A stretch of 64,000 nucleotides of DNA from Henricia sp. BOLD:AAB3569 (taxonomy: Eukaryota; Echinodermata; Asteroidea; Spinulosida; Echinasteridae). This document shows positions 55,768-64,000 of the stretch, piece by piece (position 1 is the first letter of the stretch; every line of letters begins with the position of its first letter). A model generated the notes under the pieces. The model was not told the DNA's origin and did not search any database. It saw only the letters and a list, made by a program, of their open reading frames with translations. The DNA lies in the NCBI GenBank assembly GCA_037783545.1, contig JBBELK010000564.1, positions 248,001-312,000 of the forward strand, written 5' to 3'. The translations under genes were made by a program, and so were the position numbers.

Positions 55768-56101
55768 TCTTTCATCGTACCGTGGCCAAGTGGTTAGGGC
55801 CATTGACAAGCAATCATGGGTGAAAACTTGGGGTTGCCCTTGGGCTAGGCAATCAACCACACTTGCTCCATCCTTCGGAAGGGATGTAAAGCCGTTGGTC
55901 CAGTGTGTTAGGTAATGGTAACGCACTCTAAAGATCCCAGAGCATTCCTTCGTAAAGAGCAAGGGGATTCCCCGGTGTCTCTGGCCATTTCTAATTCTAA
56001 TTCTTCATGGGTTTCCTCACGCTTACGAGTGACAGTGCAATGAGCACTATTGAGGAATCCTTGGTATGAATACCAGAAAGAAATAATAATAATAATAAAT
56101 A
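55768..56101 (+). repeat. tRNA-derived SINE, second full-body copy
   Basis: A-box-like GTGGCCAAGTGGTTAGGGC. The body CCATCCTTCGGAAGGGATG, AAAGCCGTTGGTCCAGTG, CTCTAAAGATCCCAGAGCA and GATTCCCCGGTGTCTCTGG is the same as 25833-26190. The 3' part differs (CCTCACGCTTACGAGTGAC) and ends in an (AAT)n tail at about 56085-56101. Confidence 0.8.
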
Positions 56102-56175
56102 ATACGTGTACATGTATCTACATGTATGTTTGGTTGTTTCCTTTCAATGGTGATTAAGTCACCAATATCAAGCAT

Positions 56176-56383
56176 GAGTCTCGAGTCATCAGCCTCTAGT
56201 CCGAGTCTCGAGTCATCAGCCTCTAGTCCGAGTCTCGAGTCATCAGTCCGAGTCTTGAGTCGTCAGTCCCGAGTCTCAAGTCATCAGCCTCGAGTCTCAA
56301 GTCATCAGCCTCGAGTCTCAAGTCATCAGCCTCGAGTCTCAAGTCATCAGCCTCGAGTCTCAAGTCACTTGCCCCGAGTCACT
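56176..56383 (+). repeat. Minisatellite of CTCGAGTC units
   Basis: Tandem array that starts with 27-bp units (TCTCGAGTCATCAGCCTCTAG type) and shifts to 21-bp units (AGTCATCAGCCTCGAGTCTC type). The last five units are nearly identical. The 21-bp part is free of stops in the plus strand but has no gene context. Confidence 0.9.
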
Positions 56384-57236
56384 TGTTCGCCAAATATTGT
56401 GCTTGTTAAAGATGTACAGTAATGTCCATGTGTTTTTGGTGTGGCACCTAACAAAAATTTGTTTTTTGTAATAGATATTTTTCTAGAAACGAACGTTATT
56501 CGGTTTCAAATGAGATATCAATGAAAAAAACAAACCGACCAACGTTTAGTTATTGAATAATTAGTGTCAATATTTTAAATTATTGGCGGTCCGCCAATAA
56601 AACTTACGGCAAGGCGTAAAAACGGACGTATACAAACGTTTTTTGGTTTAAATGAAGGAAATGCTTTAAAAATTTGTTCGGAGAAAAAACAAAAAAAATT
56701 GAATTTGATGAGAACCACGGACAATATACATGAAACTTTAAATAGAATTTGCACGATACACCAACAATGGAAGCAAAACGTTAGCGTAAACCAGCAACCA
56801 CAGTCATGACAGTAGATGTATAGTGGCCCCAATGTGACATCACAGCTAAGGCATCGTATTCCAGAATCAAGTGCAAATCAGTACACACCTCCTCGACACC
56901 CAAGCCACAAACATATCACTAACACATCGCACAGCGACAAGCTGTTGTGTAACCCATCTCATCCCCTACATGAGAAGTGTGGGAGGCATGGCAGTCAAAT
57001 GTAGATCCTTGGAATTTTAACAGGTAGTGTGATACGGTTGGGCATTCGTAAGTGCTAATTGATACACAGCTACATTGTACAGTATTACCTTCACAGTACA
57101 ACAGACTGCCAAGAGAATCTTTACCCATCAATTGATGTACACGTATGGTACATTGTACATGAAGGATTACACCATGTACATGTACACTGGATACCTGCAT
57201 GTACATGTACTTGTAAGGGGTACCGGTACAACCTTG
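56384..57236. other. Intronic, nothing recognised
   Basis: AT-rich sequence; no supported feature. Confidence 0.35.
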
Positions 57237-57237
57237 A

Positions 57238-57676
57238 ATGCATAGTTCCGAGATTGCCCAGTTAACCCCGCCCCTTAGATATTGTTGCTATGCGCTCACA
57301 AGCCATCGCAAAAAAATGGCAAGACTACGTACAAAGCAACGGGACTCGGCATGGAAAGCACAGATTCATTGGAGAAAACTCAAAGGTATTGATGTTTTGA
57401 GGTCGACAGTTACTGTAGCACACACTGAGCGAATGCAGGGATGACATATATTTCATAAAAATGCGCTTTCCTACCTTTGAACAGAGAATCGCCCGACATT
57501 GAAACCAAAATTCACCTGGTCAGTGGCACATGTATACAACATACAAACTGTATGGGCAGAAAATCGCGTGATTGTTTGAAATGATTGCATCACTTTGACC
57601 TTTGTGGGCGCCGTCTGCTAGCTCTGTTGTGATTGGTCGCGGGTTCGGCTTGATTGACAGGTCGGAACTATGCATT
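57238..57676. mobile_element. Inverted-repeat element keeping a possible first exon
   Basis: The ends TGCATAGTTCCGA and TCGGAACTATGCA are exact complements. Just inside the left end are a CCCGCCCC box and an ATG in a good context (aaaaaaATGGC) opening a short basic frame, MARLRTKQRDSAWKAQIHWR, followed by AAG|GTATTG, a plausible donor. This looks like a deletion derivative of a larger element that kept its promoter and first exon. Transposase family not recognised. Confidence 0.55.
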
Positions 57677-58367
57677 GTGTGTTAGTTGAAAGGCTCTTTA
57701 GGAGGAGAGGGTGGGGACTTGCGGGATTTAAGTCTAATTTAGACATTGCTTAATGTACATGTACATGTTCACTTTCATAGTACATGTACATGTACTATGA
57801 AATGTGTATAATTTTATTGTTCTACCTAGTACACATGTATACAGTAATTGCTGTACGTATCTTCAATTTCTGTGAAGGACTACATACCGGTATGTACATG
57901 TATGTATTCCTGATGTTTTGTGAGAATGTATGCAATATGTAAACATGCACACGGAATGACAGACTTCCTGCTTCAGGCAAAATCAATCATCACACGGGCA
58001 ATGAACCTTTGACATACTGTATACTCTGAAATTGTGGGTTACATGTATTATGAATAATTCTGGGATACATGTGTATAGTGGGAAACCAATGCAAGGCTGT
58101 ACAGTAGGGTCTATGTATTTCATATTGGATTGAATATTTCTGGCAATTTATTTGGCCATATAATTTTTTTGGATTTTTTAAGACAAAACAATTGTATGGT
58201 ATCAATTTTCAAAAGTGTCATAAAAACGGATTTATCACGGAAGATCATACTTTTTCTATACTTAGTTTTGCAAAAGCATTTTCAGATGTACCATGTATTG
58301 TACTGCAGTGTTTCTCACCGATTTCACATGGAAAAATGTCATGTTTATCATGTTTAAATGTACTTAC
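57677..58367. other. Intron next to exon A, nothing recognised
   Basis: AT-rich with TACATG palindromes near 57750-57800. No other feature. Confidence 0.4.
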
Positions 58368-58469
58368 TTTGCTTTTGGTAGTGTTTCATCATCATCTTTA
58401 ACTCCCTCTTTGCTCATCAGCATCTTCCTGAATGCTTCCACCTTGCGTGCAATCTCATCTTCAGAATAT
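58368..58469 (-). CDS. SRRM2: SRRM2-like internal exon A (end of cwf21 domain)
   Basis: Exon of 102 nt on the minus strand. It follows an acceptor ending TTACAG and is followed by a consensus donor GTAAGTA. It opens with one base that completes a codon, then 33 codons, then two spare bases. The peptide starts YSEDEIARKVEAFRKML and ends ETLPKAK. In human SRRM2 (from memory) the matching stretch, after EEQG, is YEEQQIQEKVATFRLML. This is the last helix of the cwf21 domain, which in yeast Cwc21 docks on Prp8/Snu114 in the spliceosome. If the previous exon ends in GG, the joining codon is Gly, as in human. The preceding exon with the rest of the domain was not found in 58470-64000. It reads in phase into the next exon at 36955-36794, 21.4 kb away. 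Confidence 0.9.
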
Positions 58470-60078
58470 CTGTAACGACAATATACACATACCGTACATG
58501 TATGCATGTCAAATCAAACAATGTGCAAAACTTCAGCAATACATGTATGTTGGTAATACCCGTCCAAATATTGTGCATTCTTATTTCTTTGTGCACATCA
58601 TAACGGTCATCCTAAGTGCCGTTACAATCCCCTGAGGAAATCTGTGAAATTAAGCGGCAGTTACGCTTAGCGAACGCACAGTCATTTTGATGTAACTTAA
58701 TCAATTTTGTCACTGGATTGGGTTTTTTGTTCAACATGACTATCCCTTCCTGCCAAACAAAATTTCCGGCGACATTTTTTTACTCCAGTTTTTCAAGTTA
58801 ATAACAGGGATGCAGGAGGACAATCATGAATGGAACGGATTCCCCTGTATGCTTTAAATAGCAGCCAATTGCCGACTCAGACGCGGCCAGCGCTACTGAG
58901 TACATGTATTACACTGTACTGTGTAAACTTACGTGTACAATCTGTGTGCATGTATTTGAACTCCCGCAATGTACTGCCAAGCGTCCCGATTGGCCTAAAG
59001 CGGCGACAAGATTTCCGTCGCTGCTTCCACAGTGAATGGGGCCAATTTCAACAGGGCCTCGGAATACATGAGTAGAGGAGTGCATTAAAGAGGAACTGTT
59101 GCAAGAGGATGCATAACGGTAGAATGCATAATTTACACAGTGAAAATCACGGAGGAATTTTCAATTTCACAAATTGTAACCATGTTCTTCAAGGTGAAAT
59201 TGGTACAAAAAGTGTACAAATTTGTGAATTAATGTATTACTCATTCACAGATGTGCACAACTTTGGTCAAGAAAAAAATGAAGAGGAAACTACAGCAGAT
59301 TGCAATAATCTGTTTGATTTTTCCCCACTGATGGATGACACATTTTGGTATGTCACTCATGGTGAAGCAAATGTCTACTTGCCGCGATTGTGTACTAAGC
59401 AACAAATTGTCTCCACTTTTTGATTCAAAAAAGCAGTCTGAGAGTGGGAACATTCAGCACACAGAAGCTTTCTGCAGTCATGCTTTTAAGCTGTATATTT
59501 CAATGTCAACTTTATTACAAAATATATTTTCTTTTGCTACTCGGTATACATGTTATGCTTTTGTATAATAAAAAAAGAATTAAAAATTAAAAAAGAAAAT
59601 TGCATTTTCAAGCCCACCCTACATGGAGTGATGAACTGCAAATGTAGGTACCTTGCAAATGTAGGTACCTTGAAAATGGACCTTGCTCATTACCTCTGTA
59701 TGCTTCAATTGTTTTCCCATTAACGTTAGTCAGCCCGATCACGCAGCACTCTTATGGGGCATTAATAAAGGATTAGAATATTATTACGTTGTACGGTAGT
59801 GATGACTTCACCAATTTTTAAACCTGAGCAGTAGGTCTAAGCAGGCATGGACAACTCAACGACACCGTCGATTACAATTCTTACCCAGGATTACTTGTAC
59901 CGGTAATTTGCAACTCTGAAATATATCTGAAACGTTAATGTCATTGAGATTACTCAGGTTAAGAGTTGTATTTTGATGATTTGTTCCCGTTTCCCCCGGA
60001 AAAATCTTTATCACAAGCCACCGCCTGACAAATTTCAGGGTTACACATTACTTGGGTATGAACACTGGAGAACCTTCT

Positions 60079-60079
<1 letters not shown>
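58470..60079. other. Upstream of exon A; no further SRRM2-like exon recognised
   Basis: I looked on the minus strand for the rest of the cwf21 domain (pattern LE.ERKR.VE..C.E...MMEEQG) and did not find it. A 104-codon plus-strand frame (59109-59423) followed by an A-rich run near 59566-59600 is not recognisable. Confidence 0.4.

Positions 60080-60109
<30 letters not shown>
60080..60109 (+). repeat. Poly-C tract (30 nt)
   Basis: Uninterrupted run of about 30 C. On the minus strand it is poly-G. Confidence 0.95.
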
Positions 60110-60411
60110 AGTCCCGGAGTCAACAGGGGCAGGCAGACAATTCCATTGATTAACTTCATAGTGGGAATGCTCGTTGCAAATTAGCACGTCCATAAAGTGA
60201 AGCGGGTTAAATTGTAACACAGCAGAGCTGGTAAATAAAGCAAAATTTAGTGGTGAAAGGATAATGTACCCATATAAGAGACGACCCAAGTGATTTTTGA
60301 AGTTAACTTTGTGTAAAAACACAAGTTACCGGGTACATGTATTTACTGTATACCTGGGTAAAAAGATGCCTGTGTAAGACCTGGAAAGTGTGAAAAAAAA
60401 AGCACTCCAAT

Positions 60412-60776
60412 CAGGGGTAGAAATTAACACTGGTCCTTTGGTCCGAGACCAGTAGAAAATCAGAAGGACCACTAGATCTGTCAAAAGCACTGGTCCGATG
60501 GACCAGTGAAAACATTTCATGCCTAATCCACAGTAATCATTTCTGCGATGAATTCCTAGTTACCACAAACAATTCTTGATCGCTTTAGACATTTTCAGAT
60601 AACTACACCTTTTCTCCGATCTCTCCAGACATCCCCAGACACTAGTGTTGGATCAAAAAGCAATCCCGTCCACCTTAAAACAGAAAGTATTGCAGTATCT
60701 CGGTGTCATTTTGAAAAGCCCCGGTGGACACTGGTCCTTCTGACCAGCATGAAATTCAGGTTAATTTCGACCCCTG
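60412..60776. mobile_element. CAGGGGTAGAAATTAAC-ended MITE with 5-bp duplication
   Basis: 365 bp. The ends CAGGGGTAGAAATTAACACT and GTTAATTTCGACCCCTG have CCAAT at 60407-60411 and 60777-60781. ACTGGTCC/GGACCAGT words are repeated five or more times. Related by ends and duplication size to 51908-52130. Confidence 0.8.
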
Positions 60777-60781
60777 CCAAT

Positions 60782-61148
60782 GCAAATTACACATGTCCTG
60801 TAATTCCTGAAAATGTCAAACTCTGCTTGTACTTAAAATGTAATGTTTGGTATTGTTTGTACCTACCATAATGTCTGCACAACATGAGACCATAGAGTAA
60901 GCAGAAAGCAAAGTGAAGAGGGGAAAAAGGAAAACAGTACAAGTCAGTATCATTAGCCCACTTTCTGTGATTTCTATGACTTATGAAATGCAAGTTGGTG
61001 ACATACATGTACATGTCTGTAACATTTTATTGATCAAAATCTCTTACAAATGGCAATATTGACTGCACTGGCCTCTGTTAGAAGCCACCGAGGCAGGGTG
61101 AGCATCTCTGTCTAAAGTGCCTCCATATCAGCCTACTGTGCAAAACCA
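60782..61148. other. No recognised feature
   Basis: AT-rich spacer with a TACATG run; nothing else seen. Confidence 0.35.
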
Positions 61149-61955
61149 TGTCCACACTACCGGTAGACGTATTTTTTGGAAGGTTGTACCGAGTGGACGG
61201 TAAAATGGAAAACAGTCAAATTTGAAGACTGTCCGCATTTTGATTTTTTTCAACAATCAGAGATTTTACTGAGACCAAGGGAGAGGTACCCGTTAACCTA
61301 GCTGGGCAATTTCAGGAATTCAAATTTACACTTCAGAGACTTTGAGGGCTTGTAATGCTTCACGTATTCAAGTTGTTTGATTTTAAACACATGTTCTTCA
61401 AACATCATTGATGGAAGTGTAATTCCTGAAAAAAAGTGATTGCAATGCCATTCTCAGTAAGTGTGTGGGGTTCCCAAAACCCTCGGTTTCGAACGTACTC
61501 AATGATTAGTTAGTGGCACCAATCAAACTTCCGAATGTATCAATAATAATAAATGTACATGTATCTGCCATAAAATACGCAATGATTGATGACCTACTTG
61601 TAAAAGAACGACACACTGGAAAATTGTCACATAATTACGTGTATGCGCCACACCATAAAACACAAGTGCATGTACATGTATGTACTGGCGCCCGGATGTA
61701 TAATGTACGTGCTCCCGAGGCACTTTTACTGACTCGTTGTGTCCACATTGGACTTATCATCTTCGGAAAAGTCATCATGGTCATCAAGTTTTCCTGGGTA
61801 CATGTAGCAGTTAGCCAGTAAAAGTAACCGCTGGACTCGGTTACTGATGAGAGGAAAACGTCCCAAGCTGTCTGCATTGGACTTAAAATGGGAAAAGTAT
61901 CCATCATCTCGGTAACCTTCCTAAAATAAATCCAATGCGGCAAATCCAAAGGCTG
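61149..61955. mobile_element. Harbinger-like MITE, family H, with a nested insertion
   Basis: Family H motifs on both sides (ATGTCCACACTACC, GAGTGGACGGTAAAATGG; GTGTCCACATTGGACTTATC, CCAATGCGG) are separated by about 400 bp of unrelated sequence (roughly 61285-61680), so another element or duplication interrupts the copy. Confidence 0.55.
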
Positions 61956-62010
61956 CAAGGGAAGCACGTGGATGCAGCACTTAGTCCGCTCATCCTATGC
62001 AGGTTCAATA

Positions 62011-62158
62011 GACCGTATCGAATAGCTGCCATTTCTAGGGGCACCTTTTGTTACATGTACTTAAACCATTCAACAATGGAAGCACACTATGGGCAACCAT
62101 GCATGTCCTCAAGGAACAAAGAAACTGCCCCACGAAATGGTGGCTATTTGATACGGTC
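62011..62158. mobile_element. TA-flanked MITE, uninterrupted copy
   Basis: 148 bp between TA at 62009-62010 and 62159-62160, with ends GACCGTATCGAATAGCTGCC and its complement. It is the empty-site partner of 19182-19416, in opposite orientation. Confidence 0.8.
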
Positions 62159-62804
62159 TAAGATCGATAAACAGGTTGACTGTAGGTTTTTCCCAGTGAT
62201 GAAACCGTCTTGAAGGCGATTCCAAAGTGAATGATTGATCAGTGCTTTGTTCAACAAACCTCTGTTCTGTTCAAGAATTGATCAATGCTTCAAAGGAGTT
62301 TTTTTATGGGTAGATATTTTTAAAGCAAAATCGACTACATGTGCAATATGCACTGTAATTTGAAAAGGTAATTAAAAAAAAAAGTGAGATCAACAGGTTA
62401 TGAGGCCTGAAGCACTTGTTAGCATCCACTAATTTTATTGAACAAGAAACAAAATTCATAGTGCTTGATCATGTATCCCAGCGATCTTAACAGTGTGTAG
62501 CTCGAGGTAGTGTTAATTGCAAACTTTATTTGATTTTCGCCAGTATCGAGTCGCGCACCAAGATTTGAATGCCTCGAGCATTAAAAAGAAAGACACTATG
62601 GCGCCGCCACCATCATTACTACATGTACACGGTCGCCAACATACAAAAATACTTATAATGTAGAGTCTGGGATCAAACACTTCCAAGTTAAAGGCCTATT
62701 ATAGTGATGTCCCCTAACTTGGCGCACTTCGACAACTCACTGGAAATCCATTCACATTGCAGCAAAATCCATCAGCATTTGAGATTCGGGCTTTTACAGC
62801 TTAA

Positions 62805-62852
62805 AGACACAGGCTCGTCAGCAATGCGCGCGCGCCAAATTCGTGCCACGAA
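62805..62852. mobile_element. Half copy of TTAA MITE family P
   Basis: Follows TTAA at 62801-62804 and keeps only the first arm (ACACAGGCTCGTCAGC, CCAAATTCGTGCCACGAA). Confidence 0.65.
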
Positions 62853-64000
62853 ACAAATGACACTTGGCCAAGTACAAATTATACAAATAATGGAAAAACT
62901 GCGACCGATGCCGCAAAAGTTTACTCACGGAAAATCGCCTACTGTAAGTGTGCGCTAACGTGACGCAGTCGACGCTGATTGGCTGAAATGTTGAGAACCA
63001 TGCTACGGTAGCCCGTGACGACAATTTTGCATGCACGCACCGTGCATTCAGAACACAACACTGATAGACACAATTTTATTCACGTGAAATGTCTATTTAC
63101 AGGCTCTCGTGTATGACGTCATGTCAACCCGAAGCGAACGGCGCTACCTTTAAATTCTGGTGAATTTCTCGTAAATGAATGTTTCTTATCCGTATTTTAG
63201 TTTTCGAATTTATGAAGGTACTTGACAATTTTATTTCCTTTTAATGCCAAGTGCATCAGATTGTTGATTGCACTAAGAGTAGGCCGGTCAAACACACTGT
63301 ACGGTTCCACTAGACAACGCTAGAAACACAGGACAATTTGTTGATGATATTTTACAGGGTTCCACAATAACTTACACTGTAGTTTATTTTCGGTATCATG
63401 AAAAATTAGAGCCTTCTTTTTACAAGAATATTCAATAAAAACTCCAAATTATCACAAATAAAAGTGAAATTACCCACTTTACGCTCTTCGAGCTCGGACG
63501 ACTGGCGCGGCGCGCGGGTACCGGTGCCCGGTGTTGAAATTGAGAATTTCTCACTGGCAAATCTTGCCCAATCTAACATTTTTCAAATTTCCTCACTCCC
63601 AAAAACTATTGTGAAGGAACTTCCACTGTATCCCAGGACAGTTACATGTAGTTGCCTTGCACAAGACCACATGTTTTTGGCTCAGCATCATTTGCATAAC
63701 AATAGTAATGTCCAGATTGGCATTTTTGTGCCTGTTCAAAATTATTCATACGGTACCCTTTACAAAATATTAGCATTTAGGCCATTTTTTTTGCTAATGC
63801 ACATGCTTTCAACATTCCAGTTATTCCTTTTGTTGTTCAACAGTTATCCTAACATGTTTGCATAAGATTTGAATAATTAACATATCTGTTCAATTAAATT
63901 TAAATCAAAGAATGTCATAGAATGGCACTCTGCTTGTAGGCTATAAAGCGAGGGGAGTTGATGATGCCTTCATTCTCAGTTTCTGGACTTGGGCATGGCT
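62853..64000. other. Right edge; no gene recognised, one GC-rich patch
   Basis: A CpG-rich patch at about 63480-63535 (GCGCGGCGCGCGGGTACCGG) stands out. The minus strand can be read through it (APRQSSELEERKV) with a GTAATT donor-like site, but no acceptor or homology supports an exon. A TGACGTCA site lies near 63113-63120. Otherwise AT-rich. Confidence 0.3.

Larger units (their letters stand above)
36956..58367 (-). other. SRRM2-like intron A-B (21.4 kb)
   Basis: GT-AG intron of 21,412 bp separating exons A and B, phase 2. It holds at least fifteen transposon-derived units, one SINE, a LINE fragment and a minisatellite, listed separately. Non-repetitive islands inside it (about 39.8-41.6, 46.2-46.6, 47.3-47.6, 54.1-54.4 kb) are the only parts that could plausibly be conserved. 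I saw no nested protein-coding host gene. Confidence 0.85.

Noticed and set aside
56176-56383. Serine-rich open frame from CTCGAGTC repeats as a candidate RS-domain exon
   Set aside because: It is a minisatellite on the strand opposite to the SRRM2-like gene and lies upstream of exon B in the wrong order for the RS domain.

Overview
This window looks like nuclear DNA of an animal, most likely a marine invertebrate deuterostome (echinoderm or hemichordate-like). I infer this from AT-rich, intron-dominated sequence, spliced exons with GT-AG boundaries, tRNA-derived SINEs with a 'ccttgagcaaggcacttt'-type core, very many short palindromic DNA transposons, and a window-wide excess of TACATG/CATGTA palindromic microsatellites. 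The species cannot be fixed from the sequence alone. There is no prokaryotic organisation, no CRISPR array, and I recognised no retrovirus, LTR element or Polinton.

One host gene is supported. It runs on the minus strand across most of the window and is an SRRM2 (SRm300/Cwc21-type) spliceosome and nuclear-speckle protein. Four coding exons are visible, in transcript order: 58469-58368, 36955-36794, 20603-20529 and 13831-13766. All three introns have matching phase (2 bases left over + 1 base), and the joined 134-residue segment follows the N-terminal region of SRRM2: end of the cwf21 domain, the TETH..AFGI..YVDGSSFD motif, RESS.SP.P, then a Lys/Arg/Ser-rich start of the RS region. The introns are about 21.4, 16.2 and 6.7 kb. 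The N-terminal exon(s) upstream of 58469 and the long RS-domain exons downstream of 13766 were not found.

The left edge (1-2583) is a tandem satellite of 21- and 25-bp units with a higher-order period of about 1 kb. From 3.7 to 13.5 kb lie a decayed Tc1/mariner element, a Harbinger-like MITE family (TAA duplications), two AGTTGC-rich elements (one split by a Tc1-type MITE), a foldback MITE family and a TTAA-flanked 133-bp palindrome. The introns between 13.8 and 58.4 kb are packed with non-autonomous DNA transposons, many with readable target-site duplications: TTAA (piggyBac type), TA (Tc1/mariner), 8 bp (hAT), 9 bp (Mutator type) and 5-6 bp. There are also four SINE copies, a LINE 3' fragment, a tRNA-Thr-like sequence, and a repeat family that carries a tRNA-like segment in its interior. 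Several non-repetitive islands (39.8-41.6, 46.2-46.6, 47.3-47.6, 54.1-54.4 kb) are the best candidates for conserved intronic regulatory DNA.

The strongest points for follow-up are the SRRM2 gene skeleton, the higher-order satellite at the left edge, the nested and pre-insertion transposon pairs that allow exact target-site inference, and signs that TACATG repeats grow inside transposon copies.
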